A stretch of DNA of 64,000 nucleotides from Frigoriflavimonas asaccharolytica (GTDB taxonomy: Bacteria > Bacteroidota > Bacteroidia > Flavobacteriales > Weeksellaceae), in assembly GCF_013294015.1 (NCBI RefSeq), contig NZ_JABSNO010000001.1, positions 62,001 through 126,000 of the forward strand. Reading direction: 5' to 3'. Of the stretch, positions 1 to 8,842 are shown one piece after another. Below the pieces are notes generated by a model. It was not told the DNA's origin. It made no database searches and saw nothing but the letters and a program-made list of their open reading frames with translations. The stretch's first letter is position 1. Every line of letters begins with the position of its first letter. The position numbers were made by a program, and so were the translations under genes.

Positions 1-1
1 A

Positions 2-340
2 ATTGCAATCGGTCAACCTCAACCTTCTTATGAAATCTATGGTTTTTTAAGAGTTGCGTGTGTAGTTTCGCAATTTGCAACAGCAACTGTATTGGCCACA
101 AAAGAAAATTTTGTAGAGGATTTCAATATTTATCCTAATCCGGTGAAAGATATTTTGTTTGTGAATGTACCAGGAAATAAGGAATTTAATTTCACCATTA
201 TTTCTGCAGATGGTAGAACTATAGCAAAAACTAAGAGCAAATCTATTTCTGTGAAAGGATATGCTACAGGAGTTTACTATCTAGTAATTTATAATAAAGA
301 AAACCAATTGATAGGTACCAAAAAATTTGTTGTTGAATAA
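2..340 (+). CDS. T9SS-sorted surface/secreted protein, C-terminal end (5' partial)
   Basis: The reading frame is open from base 2 and is cut by the window start, so only the last 112 residues are visible. The final ~75 residues form a type A C-terminal sorting domain of the type IX secretion system: an FNIYPNPVKD motif, then the usual beta-rich segments with SADG, a GVYYLVIY strand and a KKFVVE tail ending exactly at the stop. In this family the domain directs passage through the outer membrane and is removed on the cell surface. The TTG at base 92 is internal and not the true start. The passenger domain lies outside the window, so the activity cannot be named. A strong hairpin follows the stop. 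Confidence 0.85.
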   Translation: MAIGQPQPSYEIYGFLRVACVVSQFATATVLATKENFVEDFNIYPNPVKDILFVNVPGNKEFNFTIISADGRTIAKTKSKSISVKGYATGVYYLVIYNKENQLIGTKKFVVE

Positions 341-362
341 ATGTGGTCAAAAAAGGTAAAAG

Positions 363-395
363 AAAAATGCTCCGAGTATATCTTGGAGCATTTTT
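363..395. terminator. bidirectional intrinsic terminator
   Basis: A 14-bp stem (363-376 with 382-395, one G-T pair, loop TATAT) is flanked by A on the left and T on the right, so it works in both directions. It lies between the convergent T9SS-cargo gene and msrB. Confidence 0.85.
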
Positions 396-410
396 TAGTA
401 TTGAATTAGC

Positions 411-866
411 TTAATCTTTAGATTCTGTATCTGCTACAAATTCTAAACTCACAGAATTCATGCAATATCTTTTTCCCGTTGGTTTTGGTCCATCATCAAA
501 TACGTGACCGAGATGGGAATCGCATCTTTTGCAAAGCACTTCTACTCTTTCCCAGCCAAAAGCAGTATCTCTTTCATATTTTGTACCTTCTGCATCTGCT
601 TCAAAAAAACTTGGCCAACCGCAACTTGAAGAGAATTTTGCATCCGATCGGAATAAGTGATTGCCACAAACAGCGCAATAATACTCTCCCAAATCATCAA
701 AATTATTATAAACACCAGTGTGTGGCCTTTCAGTTCCCGCTTCTCTTGCTACATTATACAATTCTGAATTCAAGATTGTTTTCCATTCTGTATTGGGAAT
801 ATCTAATTTTGTTTTATCTGTTTTAGAATAATAAGGATTTTCTTTTAAAAATTGATTATTTGCCAT
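411..866 (-). CDS. msrB: peptide-methionine (R)-S-oxide reductase MsrB
   Basis: This 151-residue protein has the full SelR/MsrB domain, which reduces methionine-R-sulfoxide in oxidised proteins. Two zinc-binding pairs are visible (C64/C67 and C112/C115). The catalytic cysteine is C135 in RYCMNSVSLEF. C82 in SSCGWPSF is placed to act as the resolving cysteine, so a thioredoxin-regenerated 2-Cys mechanism is likely. No signal peptide is seen, so it is probably cytoplasmic. Length is normal for a single-domain MsrB. It is divergent from the DUF445 gene, and the two promoters interleave in the 87-bp gap. The ATG at 866 fits the family N-terminus. Confidence 0.95.
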   Translation of the reverse strand: MANNQFLKENPYYSKTDKTKLDIPNTEWKTILNSELYNVAREAGTERPHTGVYNNFDDLGEYYCAVCGNHLFRSDAKFSSSCGWPSFFEADAEGTKYERDTAFGWERVEVLCKRCDSHLGHVFDDGPKPTGKRYCMNSVSLEFVADTESKD

Positions 867-899
867 TATACATTATTTTAAATGAATTAATTATAAAAA

Positions 900-930
900 C
901 AAATGTACATACTTTGGTAACAAATTCAAA
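900..930 (-). promoter_or_regulatory. msrB promoter, Bacteroidota type
   Basis: On the minus strand TTTG (927-930) is followed after 19 nt by TACATTTG (900-907), matching TTTG-N19-TAnnTTTG. The expected transcript start leaves a leader of about 30 nt before the msrB ATG. Confidence 0.6.
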
Positions 931-941
931 TACTATTTTTG
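913..941 (+). promoter_or_regulatory. promoter of the DUF445 gene, Bacteroidota type
   Basis: TTTG (913-916), a 17-nt spacer, then TATTTTTG (934-941). The ATG at 954 is only 12 nt past the -7 box, so the leader is very short. The -33 element lies between the two elements of the opposing msrB promoter. Confidence 0.6.
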
Positions 942-953
942 TAAATTTAACGC

Positions 954-2198
954 ATGAACGATGATCAAAAAAGAAAAGAATTGCGCAAATTCAAAACATT
1001 TGCCACTGCACTTTTTCTATTCATGACTTTACTATTTGTAGCTACCACTATTTTTCAAAAAAAATTTGATAATCATTGGCTTGGTTACATTCGCGCATTT
1101 TCCGAAGCGGCAATGGTTGGTGCTTTGGCAGATTGGTTTGCAGTTACAGCCCTTTTTCATCATCCTTTGGGTTTGAAAATTCCGCACACGAATTTAATAG
1201 AAAAAAGCAAGGCAAAAATTGGGGATAATTTAGGAGATTTTGTAGTGAGCAATTTTCTTTCCCCAAAGAACATCAAGCCCTATATTTTAAAATTAAAAAT
1301 TTCTCATCTAGCAGGAGATTGGCTTTCCAAGGAACGAAACCAAGAATTATTGATAACCCAAATCACCTCCATATTTCTAGATATTTTGCAAAAACTGGAA
1401 GATAAAACGGTCGTGAATTTCATTAAATCTAAAGCCGAAGAAATGACGAAAGATTTTAAAGTAAACAAGCTTTTGGGCAGCGGGATGGATTATATTTTAG
1501 AGAAAGACGATCATCAAAGATTAATTACAAAATTTTCTACGCTCATCAAAAATTATATTTTGGCCAACCAAGAATTGGTGAAAAGCAGGGTGAAAAAAGA
1601 AAGTTTTACACTTATTCCAAAATTTGTAGATGATGCTGTAGCTACAAAAATCACAAGTGGACTTTCCAATTATTTTGAAGAAATAGAACAAGATGAAAAC
1701 CATTCACTTCGGGCGGAAATAACCCAAAAACTCTTTGAATTTTCCAAAGAATTACAAGAAAATGAAAAATGGGAAGCTGAATTGCAAACCGTAAAAAACA
1801 ATTTTTTGAACGAGGACAAATTGCAAGAATATGCAAAAAATATTTGGACTTCCATTAAAAAGACCCTTCAAAATGAGCTTCAAAATGATGCCTCAACTTT
1901 GAAAATTTATGTGAAAAAGAATATCGAAACTTTAGCTCAAAATTTACAATCCGATCTTCAACTACAAAATAAAATAGACCAATGGATTCGCGTGACTGCG
2001 TACAAATATATTTTGAAAAACACGCATCAATTTGGGGAATTAATAAGTGGAACAGTAGGAAATTGGCAAGGCAGAGAATTGAGCGAAAAACTAGAACTCG
2101 AGGTTGGTAAAGATTTGCAATTTATCCGCGTGAATGGTACTTTGGTTGGAGGTTTAGTTGGGTTAATTATTTATACAATTACAGAGTTCTTTCTTTAA
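954..2198 (+). CDS. DUF445 family membrane protein (YjiN-like)
   Basis: The 414-residue protein belongs to the DUF445/YjiN family of unknown function. It has an N-terminal membrane segment (about residues 15-35), a second hydrophobic stretch with the family motif SEAAMVGALADWFAVTALFHHP, a long charged helical middle region rich in Lys and Glu, and a C-terminal membrane segment in the last 25 residues that begins GTLVGGLVGLIIY. This topology suggests a membrane-anchored protein with a large soluble coiled domain. The ATG at 954 gives the expected short charged N-terminus before the first membrane helix. It is probably monocistronic: a divergent promoter lies upstream and convergent pyrD downstream. 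Confidence 0.85.
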   Translation: MNDDQKRKELRKFKTFATALFLFMTLLFVATTIFQKKFDNHWLGYIRAFSEAAMVGALADWFAVTALFHHPLGLKIPHTNLIEKSKAKIGDNLGDFVVSNFLSPKNIKPYILKLKISHLAGDWLSKERNQELLITQITSIFLDILQKLEDKTVVNFIKSKAEEMTKDFKVNKLLGSGMDYILEKDDHQRLITKFSTLIKNYILANQELVKSRVKKESFTLIPKFVDDAVATKITSGLSNYFEEIEQDENHSLRAEITQKLFEFSKELQENEKWEAELQTVKNNFLNEDKLQEYAKNIWTSIKKTLQNELQNDASTLKIYVKKNIETLAQNLQSDLQLQNKIDQWIRVTAYKYILKNTHQFGELISGTVGNWQGRELSEKLELEVGKDLQFIRVNGTLVGGLVGLIIYTITEFFL

Positions 2199-2206
2199 AT
2201 TGGCAC

Positions 2207-2239
2207 AGCGTTGTTAGCATTTTAAGCTCCAACAACGCT
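2207..2239. terminator. hairpin between convergent DUF445 gene and pyrD
   Basis: AGCGTTGTT (2207-2215) pairs perfectly with AACAACGCT (2231-2239), followed by a short T run. The right arm is the last codons of pyrD on the minus strand, so the terminator partly lies inside coding sequence. It can serve the plus-strand gene. Confidence 0.55.
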
Positions 2240-3241
2240 TTTCCGCAAAATTGCCGTATTAATATCATTGATAAGTTGCGGTCCTTCATATACAAAACCA
2301 GTATACAATTGCACCAAACTTGCGCCTGCTTCTAGTTTTTCTAGCGCATCTTCGGCAGAATGTATTCCACCAACACCAATGATTGGAAAGGCTTTTCCGC
2401 TTTTTTCTGAAAGGAATTTGATCACTTCTGTAGATCTCTTGGTTAACGGTTTACCAGAAAGTCCGCCCATTTCTGTTTTATTTTCAGAGATTAAATTTTC
2501 TCTAGAAATGGTTGTATTCGTAGCTATTACCCCTGCAATTTTGGTAATCTTTACAATATCAATAATGTCTAAAAGTTGTTCGTCGGTAAGATCTGGAGCA
2601 ATTTTTAGTAGAATTGGTTTGTGCTTTTTCTTTGTTAAATTTAATTCCTGCAAGGTAGAAAGCAATTTTGTCAAAGGTTCTTTATCTTGCAATTCTCGCA
2701 GGTTTGGCGTATTTGGCGAACTTACATTTACCACAAAATAATCTACCACGGGAAATAATTTCTCAAAACAGATTGTATAATCTTCCACCGCATTCTCATT
2801 TGGTGTCACTTTATTTTTACCGATATTTCCGCCAATCAAAACGTTTTTATTTTTGCGCAATCTTTCTACGGCTGCATCTACTCCACCATTATTAAAACCC
2901 ATTCTATTGATGATTGCAGCATCTTCTTTCAAGCGAAACAAACGTTTTTTTGGATTTCCATCTTGTGGTTTCGGCGTGAGCGTTCCTATTTCTATAAAAC
3001 CAAATCCAAGATTTGACAATTCTTGAAACATCTTAGCATCTTTATCAAATCCGGCTGCAAGACCAACTGGATTTTTAAACTTCAATCCAAAAACTTCTCG
3101 CTCTAATCTTTTATCTTGAATTGGTTTTTGCAAAAATACCTTTGCCAAAAAAGGAAAGTTCTTTAAAACTGAAAAAGAAAAATAGTGCACTTTTTCTGGA
3201 TCAAAATAGAATAATATTGGCCTTAAAATAGTTTTATACAT
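2222..3241 (-). CDS. pyrD: dihydroorotate dehydrogenase (quinone), class 2
   Basis: The 339-residue enzyme oxidises dihydroorotate to orotate with FMN and passes electrons to the membrane quinone pool, the fourth step of pyrimidine synthesis. Class 2 is shown by the N-terminal helical membrane-association region (about residues 1-45) and by the catalytic serine S175 in [10 protein letters not shown], rather than the cysteine of class 1. [15 protein letters not shown] (56-70), the [12 protein letters not shown] loop and the C-terminal [19 protein letters not shown] phosphate-binding segment are intact. No other pyr genes are nearby. Start and length match the family. Confidence 0.95.
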   Translation of the reverse strand: MYKTILRPILFYFDPEKVHYFSFSVLKNFPFLAKVFLQKPIQDKRLEREVFGLKFKNPVGLAAGFDKDAKMFQELSNLGFGFIEIGTLTPKPQDGNPKKRLFRLKEDAAIINRMGFNNGGVDAAVERLRKNKNVLIGGNIGKNKVTPNENAVEDYTICFEKLFPVVDYFVVNVSSPNTPNLRELQDKEPLTKLLSTLQELNLTKKKHKPILLKIAPDLTDEQLLDIIDIVKITKIAGVIATNTTISRENLISENKTEMGGLSGKPLTKRSTEVIKFLSEKSGKAFPIIGVGGIHSAEDALEKLEAGASLVQLYTGFVYEGPQLINDINTAILRKSVVGA

Positions 3242-3367
3242 AGAAATATTGTGAGCTGTAAATTTAAAGATTTATTTCGCGAAATACTATTTTGTAAAAC
3301 ACGTTTTCAATTAGAGAATATTGTTTACTTTCGTACTCTTAAATATTGTAAAAATTTTTTTCAAAGA

Positions 3368-5119
3368 ATGTGGACAAAAAATCTTAATCTCATTTCTTTT
3401 TATGCCAGTTTTATTGCGCTCGGAATCATGATTTTCGAGGCAGGATTTTACAAAGAACTGCTGTATAAAACGAACGTAATTTACTTCTACGATTTTAGTT
3501 TCATTCTAACGGGTGTCAACATTATCTTATATAATATTAGAAAAAAGGAGAATTTTTTAAAGAAAATATCTTACTTAGAAATTGGAGTACTATTGCTCAT
3601 CCTTCTCTACTACATTGCTCGTATAGAATATAGCTTCTGGGAAAGCACTACTTTTTCATTCTTTAATAAAAGAATCATCTATATATTAATAATTTCTTGT
3701 TTTCTTCGAGATTTTTCTAGTTTGAAGATAGATTTTAAGAAAGCTGTTATCAATCCTGCGCAATTATTCATCCTAAGTTTTTTCGGCATTATACTAATTG
3801 GTGCTGGATTTTTGATGATGCCAAATGCAACCGTAAAGGGAATTTTGCCCTTAGATGCTTTGTTTACAGCTACAAGTGCGGTTTGCGTAACAGGATTAAC
3901 GGTTTTGGATACTTCAAAAGAATTCACGACTTTCGGAAAAATAATCATTTTGACTTTAATACAAGTTGGTGGTTTGGGTATAATGACATTTGCCAGCTAT
4001 TTCAGTTATTTCTTCCGTGGTACAGGTTCTTATGCGAACCAGATTACATTAAGCGAAATGACGAGTTCGGATAAATTGGGAGATGTATTTAATACTTTGA
4101 AGCGAATTATCATCATCACGCTCACCATAGAATTTTTTGGTGCGGTCATTATTTATAGCACTTTGGATTTAGGATTACTGAATAATTCTGTGAATCAAGG
4201 AATTTTCTTTTCTGTTTTTCATTCAATATCTTCCTTTTGCAACGCTGGTTTTTCTACTTTAAGCGGAAATTTATATGAGCGAGGATATCAGTTTAATTAT
4301 TCTCTACACCTCATCATTGCTGCATTATTTATATTTGGTGGATTAGGATTTCCTATTGTTTACAATGTTTATAAATATTTTCGTCATTTATTTATAAAAA
4401 ATATTCTTATTTATTTTAAAAAAGAACAAAAACAACATATTCCTTGGGTCGTGAATTTAAACTCTAGAATTATTTTAGCAACTACTTTAATTTTATTAAT
4501 AGGTGGTACGGCTTTAATTTATATACTAGAAAAAGATGGAGTATTAAAAGGCCATTCTACTTTTGGAGCAATAGTAGAAGCATTTTTTATATCGGCATCC
4601 AACAGAACAGCAGGTTTTAATACGGTAGATTTAACGTCAATTGGAGCTCCAGCTTTGCTTATTTGCATATTCTTAATGTGGGTGGGAGCTTCTCCTGCTT
4701 CTACTGGAGGTGGTGTAAAGACGAGTACTTTGGCTATTGCTACTTTAAATATTTTGAGCTTAGCACGTGGAAAAAAACGCACAGAAATCTTTCGACGAGA
4801 AATAAGTGATAATAGCATCAGACGAGCATTTGCCATCATCGCACTGTCTTTAATAATAATAGGATTTTGTATATTCCTCTTGGTAATTGTAGAAAAAGAT
4901 AAAGATATTTTGGCGCTTGCTTTTGAAGCATTTTCTGCTTATTCTACAGTAGGTTTGTCTATTAATATTACGCCATATTTATCAGATTATGGCAAAGTAA
5001 TCATCATAGCTTTAATGTTTATCGGTAGAGTAAGTATGTTTTCTTTGTTAATAGCCGTAATGAAAAGTGAAAAATATTTTAATTATAGATATCCAAAAGA
5101 GGAAATTTTAATTAATTAA
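3368..5119 (+). CDS. KtrB/TrkH-type potassium transporter subunit with long N-terminal extension
   Basis: This is the membrane subunit of a Ktr/Trk potassium uptake system. Four pore-loop motifs typical of the superfamily are visible in order: CVTGL, FCNAGF, NRTAGF and STVGLS. The conserved core begins at NPAQLFILSFFGIILIGAG. Before it lies an extension of about 130 residues with roughly four predicted membrane segments, making the protein (583 residues) longer than classic KtrB (about 450); long TrkH-like forms are usual in Bacteroidota. The frame is open back to a GTG at 3251, but the ATG at 3368 gives a membrane-protein-like N-terminus and avoids crowding pyrD. The RCK partner follows 99 bp downstream. 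Confidence 0.88.
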   Translation: MWTKNLNLISFYASFIALGIMIFEAGFYKELLYKTNVIYFYDFSFILTGVNIILYNIRKKENFLKKISYLEIGVLLLILLYYIARIEYSFWESTTFSFFNKRIIYILIISCFLRDFSSLKIDFKKAVINPAQLFILSFFGIILIGAGFLMMPNATVKGILPLDALFTATSAVCVTGLTVLDTSKEFTTFGKIIILTLIQVGGLGIMTFASYFSYFFRGTGSYANQITLSEMTSSDKLGDVFNTLKRIIIITLTIEFFGAVIIYSTLDLGLLNNSVNQGIFFSVFHSISSFCNAGFSTLSGNLYERGYQFNYSLHLIIAALFIFGGLGFPIVYNVYKYFRHLFIKNILIYFKKEQKQHIPWVVNLNSRIILATTLILLIGGTALIYILEKDGVLKGHSTFGAIVEAFFISASNRTAGFNTVDLTSIGAPALLICIFLMWVGASPASTGGGVKTSTLAIATLNILSLARGKKRTEIFRREISDNSIRRAFAIIALSLIIIGFCIFLLVIVEKDKDILALAFEAFSAYSTVGLSINITPYLSDYGKVIIIALMFIGRVSMFSLLIAVMKSEKYFNYRYPKEEILIN

Positions 5120-5218
5120 TATTTAATATAAATGAAATAGCCACTGTTATTTTCGATATTTAAATACAGAGTTCGAAAATCTATAGTATAAAGCTTTTAA
5201 AAAAATTATAATTTACAG

Positions 5219-5908
5219 ATGAAATATATAGTAATTGGTCTTGGTAATTTTGGACTTTCTTTAGCTGAAAAGCTGACTAAAATGGGTAATGAGGTAATCG
5301 GGATTGATAGCGATTACAATAAAGTAGAAGGTGTGAAAGAAAAAATCTCTCACGCTATCTGCATGAATGCAACGGATGAATATACGATGAAGGGTTTACC
5401 ATTTAAAGATACAGATGTAGTGATAGTAGCTATTGGCGAAGATCGTGGTGCAAATGTAGTGGCATCTGCTTTGGTGAAAAAATTGCACCCAAACAAAATC
5501 ATCAGTAGAGCGATAGATCCTATTCACGAAACAATATTGGAAGCGATGGATATTAATACCATCGTACATCCAGAAGAAGAAACTGCTGAAAGATGGGCTA
5601 AAAAACTGTCTTTAAAAGGAATGGTAGAATCTTTTGAGATCTCTGGTAAATATAGTGTTGTAGAAATTGCTTTGCCAGATTGCTGCATCGGGAAAAGAAT
5701 TGAAGATATTGGCTTTAGAAGTAATTATAATCTCGTGTTTGTAACCATCATCAAGAAAACGGCCGAAAAAAACATCTTCGGAAAGGTGAAAAGAGTGAAT
5801 GAAGTACAAGGTGTTGTAACCTACGACGCTATACTAGAAAGTGGAGATATTCTTGTGCTTTATGGCGAAAACGAAGACATCAAAAAATTTATAAAAGATC
5901 AGAATTAG
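5219..5908 (+). CDS. KtrA/TrkA-type RCK regulatory subunit of potassium uptake
   Basis: The 229-residue cytoplasmic protein has an RCK-N Rossmann domain beginning YIVIGLGNFGLSL, with the GxGxxG nucleotide-binding turn and an acidic residue (IDSD) ending the second strand. An RCK-C domain occupies the last ~85 residues. In Ktr systems an octameric ring of this subunit binds NAD(H) or ATP/ADP and gates the membrane subunit. It lies directly downstream of the KtrB-like gene in the same direction, so the two probably form one transporter. A hairpin terminator follows. Confidence 0.92.
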   Translation: MKYIVIGLGNFGLSLAEKLTKMGNEVIGIDSDYNKVEGVKEKISHAICMNATDEYTMKGLPFKDTDVVIVAIGEDRGANVVASALVKKLHPNKIISRAIDPIHETILEAMDINTIVHPEEETAERWAKKLSLKGMVESFEISGKYSVVEIALPDCCIGKRIEDIGFRSNYNLVFVTIIKKTAEKNIFGKVKRVNEVQGVVTYDAILESGDILVLYGENEDIKKFIKDQN

Positions 5909-5919
5909 GAGAAAAAAAA

Positions 5920-5962
5920 TTGTCTAGCCTTTTTTACTTTTAAAATAAATAAGACTAGACAA
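5920..5962 (+). terminator. terminator after the potassium transporter pair
   Basis: TTGTCTAGCCTT (5920-5931) pairs with AAGACTAGACAA (5951-5962) with one mismatch and a 19-nt AT-rich loop. It lies between the convergent ktrA-like and pbp1A genes and is A-rich on the left, so it may act in both directions. Confidence 0.6.
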
Positions 5963-5996
5963 AAATAATATTTAAATAACTTTACAAAGACGAAGA

Positions 5997-8372
5997 TTAT
6001 TTGTTAAAATCTATATCTTCTGTTTTATTTATTTTTTCGTTGAGACTTTCTTCTGGTTTTTTAGCTTTCTGTGTTGTAGGTTCAGAAATTGTAGGATTTT
6101 TCAATTGATCTATGGTTTGGTAGCCACCATCGTCTCCGTATCCACCAGTCATTCCTTTAAGATCATCACATCCACCTTGCCAATCCGAAGGTTTTACAAA
6201 TTTATCGTCTGCAGAAATTTCCAAAGATTTATCTGCCCATACTTTCTTCATAAATATTGCCCAAATAGGAAGTGCCATTTTTGCACCTTGTCCTTCTCCA
6301 GTCCCCCTGAAATGCGTTGCTCTATCTTCCCAACCTACCCAAACTCCGGTTGCTAGTTTTGGCGTAATTCCCATGAACCAACCATCAGAATTATTTTGTG
6401 TAGTACCCGTTTTACAAGCAATTTCTACCGCTTTACTGATACCACGTCTTCCCAATTCTCCGGAAGCTGTACCAAATTGTGCTACACCTTTCATTAGTTC
6501 TATCATGGTGTATGCATACTTTTCGTTCATTACTTCTTTGTACAGTGGTTTTACTTCCGTTATTACTCTTTGATTGGAATCTTCAATTCTCCAAATCATT
6601 TCTGGCTTCACATAGTTTCCGTAGTTTGCAAATGTAGAATATGCCGCGAGCATCTCGTAAATTGTAATATCTGCAGATCCTAAAGCAGTCGTTAGATTTC
6701 TCTCCATATCACTTGTTACGCCTAAATCTCTTGCCAACTTAATCACATTATCTGGTCCAGTTTTCTGCATCAATCTTACCGCTACAGGATTTATGGATCC
6801 TGCTAAAGCTGCTTTTAATGTCATGTCTCCGCCTCTTCCAGGAACTCTATATCCGCCTTCATTGAAGGTTCCGGCATTTATCGTAGAACAAGGCGTTAAA
6901 CCAAGATTCATAATTGCTGCTGCATAAACAAAGGGTTTGAAAGTAGATCCAACTTGTCTTTTCCCTTGTTTAATATGATCGTACTGGAAATGCTGCCAAT
7001 TGATACCACCAACCCAAGCTTTTATTTCGCCTGTAGCAGGAGACATAGACATCAAACCAGCCATGGCAATTTGCTTGTGATAGCGAATAGAATCATAAGG
7101 CGACATTTCTACTTCTTCTTCTCCTTTCCATGTAAATCTTGATGTTTTTACTGGTTTTTGAAATTCCATCATGATGGAATCCTCAGACATATCTGCAGCT
7201 TTTAGTTGTTTGTATCTACCAGTCCTTTTAATGGCAGACATCATTACTCTGTCTATTTGTTCAGGATTTAGATAATAAAATGGCGCTGCTTTTCTACCTC
7301 TCTGTTCACGATCGAAACTTGCTTGCAAACTTGTAAGATGTTCTTTCATAGATTCTTCTGCATACTTTTGCATTTTAGAATCTAGCGTTACGTAGATCTT
7401 CAAACCATCTTTATACAGATTTAAAGTTTTACCCGTTTTTTTCTCATTCTCTTTAAGATACTTATCAATTTCTTTTCTTAAATAAAATTTATAGTACGCT
7501 GAATTTCCTTCGTCTACAGTTTTCACTGGATGATAATCTGTTACAATTGGTGAGTCTATTGCTCGTTGATAATCTTCTTGCGTAAGGTATTTGGTTTCTA
7601 ACATTTGATCTAAAACCACATCTCTTCTGCGCTTTGCTCTCTCTGGTTTTCGCAATGGATTGTTAGCCGTAGGTGCCTCCAACATGGCTACAAACATGGC
7701 TGCTTCTGGCAACGTTAGCTGCTTTGTAGTTTTGTTAAAGTAAATTCTAGATGCCATTTCTATCCCATTGGCATTATTTCCGAAACTAAATTTATTAAAA
7801 TAGAGCGTTATAATTTCTTCTTTGGTATATCTTTTTTCAATGCTTACTGCAACTACCCATTCTTTAAGTTTTTGAATCCCTCTCTCTATTTTATTTTGAG
7901 AGGCAGTACCTGTAAAAAGTAATTTTGCCAATTGCTGTGTAATAGTAGAACCTCCACCACGATTTCCACCGAAACGTATTGCTCTTGCGATAGATTTCAT
8001 GTCTATCCCAGAATGCTCTCTAAAACGCTCATCTTCTTTTGCTTGCAAAGCATATATAAGATAAGGTGGCAAATCGCTATACACTACAGGTATGGTTTTT
8101 TCTTTTTCAAATCTACCTAAAAGTACACCATCAGAAGACCAAATTTCCGACGAAACATAGATGTCTGGATTTTCTATTTCGCTTATTTCTGGCATTTCTC
8201 CCATCAAACCTTGGGAAACTGCAAAAAATAATGCAGAAATGCCTATTACAACTGCAAAAAATCCAAGCCAAACAAGACGGACCCATTTTTTCCAGCCAGT
8301 ATTTTTTTTGTTTTTAGGAGGAAGCGGAAAATTATTATTACCGTTGTTTCCTTTGTTTCTATTATTTTCCAT
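5997..8372 (-). CDS. class A penicillin-binding protein (PBP1A-like)
   Basis: The 791-residue bifunctional peptidoglycan synthase has a short Asn-rich cytoplasmic tail, one membrane anchor (about 32-54), a GT51 glycosyltransferase domain with E113 in EDERF and the GGSTITQQLAK motif (140-150), and a transpeptidase domain with S476-T-F-K479, S526-I-N and K654-TGT. Both active sites look complete, so it should polymerise glycan and cross-link stem peptides at the periplasmic face. It is the last gene of the minus-strand ricT-gldH-pbp1A run, starting 5 nt after the gldH stop. The acidic C-terminal tail (about the last 60 residues) is low complexity. Confidence 0.95.
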   Translation of the reverse strand: MENNRNKGNNGNNNFPLPPKNKKNTGWKKWVRLVWLGFFAVVIGISALFFAVSQGLMGEMPEISEIENPDIYVSSEIWSSDGVLLGRFEKEKTIPVVYSDLPPYLIYALQAKEDERFREHSGIDMKSIARAIRFGGNRGGGSTITQQLAKLLFTGTASQNKIERGIQKLKEWVVAVSIEKRYTKEEIITLYFNKFSFGNNANGIEMASRIYFNKTTKQLTLPEAAMFVAMLEAPTANNPLRKPERAKRRRDVVLDQMLETKYLTQEDYQRAIDSPIVTDYHPVKTVDEGNSAYYKFYLRKEIDKYLKENEKKTGKTLNLYKDGLKIYVTLDSKMQKYAEESMKEHLTSLQASFDREQRGRKAAPFYYLNPEQIDRVMMSAIKRTGRYKQLKAADMSEDSIMMEFQKPVKTSRFTWKGEEEVEMSPYDSIRYHKQIAMAGLMSMSPATGEIKAWVGGINWQHFQYDHIKQGKRQVGSTFKPFVYAAAIMNLGLTPCSTINAGTFNEGGYRVPGRGGDMTLKAALAGSINPVAVRLMQKTGPDNVIKLARDLGVTSDMERNLTTALGSADITIYEMLAAYSTFANYGNYVKPEMIWRIEDSNQRVITEVKPLYKEVMNEKYAYTMIELMKGVAQFGTASGELGRRGISKAVEIACKTGTTQNNSDGWFMGITPKLATGVWVGWEDRATHFRGTGEGQGAKMALPIWAIFMKKVWADKSLEISADDKFVKPSDWQGGCDDLKGMTGGYGDDGGYQTIDQLKNPTISEPTTQKAKKPEESLNEKINKTEDIDFNK

Positions 8373-8377
8373 AGTAT

Positions 8378-8842
8378 TTATGGCTTGATGTTTTGTATTT
8401 TAATGCCGATATCTTCTATTCCGATCAAGGTATCTTTTCTCATAGCTTGTATCATGCCAATTTCATAATTTCCATTTGCTGGAAATTTATAATTCGTTTT
8501 GTATTGAAACAATATCTCTTTTGTATTCCCAAAACCTGTTCCCAACCATTCTCCATTTGGTCTTGCAAGAATATAATTAAGCGTATCTGTTTGCTTTTTT
8601 TTTGTCTTTAAATCCGTTAAATTTACGATAAAACGGATATTGCTGTACGGATAATCGTTATTATTTCTTACTACAAATATAATATTTTTTACATTTTGAG
8701 CATCATCAATATTCAGTTGAAATTTTTGCTCTGCTTTCGCTTTCCAAGCATTGTTGATAGGTTTCATTTGAATATCAGCATCATCGGATTTGCAAGCTGT
8801 TAAAAATATCATCGTAAATAAAACAGCAACTATTTTATTCAT
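8378..8842 (-). CDS. gldH: gliding motility lipoprotein GldH
   Basis: The 154-residue protein has a signal peptide with a lipobox ending FLTAC (C17), so it is a lipoprotein. The rest matches GldH: a VVRNNNDYPYSNIRF strand, a DTLNYILARPNGEWLGTG segment and a C-terminal IGIEDIGIKI strand. GldH is required for gliding and T9SS function in Flavobacterium, though it also occurs in non-gliding flavobacteria. Its start overlaps the end of ricT by 8 nt and its stop lies 5 nt before the PBP start, so all three are likely co-transcribed. Confidence 0.9.
   Translation of the reverse strand: MNKIVAVLFTMIFLTACKSDDADIQMKPINNAWKAKAEQKFQLNIDDAQNVKNIIFVVRNNNDYPYSNIRFIVNLTDLKTKKKQTDTLNYILARPNGEWLGTGFGNTKEILFQYKTNYKFPANGNYEIGMIQAMRKDTLIGIEDIGIKIQNIKP

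Noticed and set aside
92-340. Complete 82-residue gene starting at a TTG
   Set aside because: The frame is open to the window start and the T9SS sorting domain needs a larger passenger, so it is the end of a longer gene.
479-826. 115-codon frame antisense to msrB
   Set aside because: Msr motifs are intact on the other strand and this frame shows no domain or plausible start signal.
2268-2741. 157-codon frame antisense to pyrD
   Set aside because: Shadow of a well-conserved enzyme gene; composition does not resemble a real protein.
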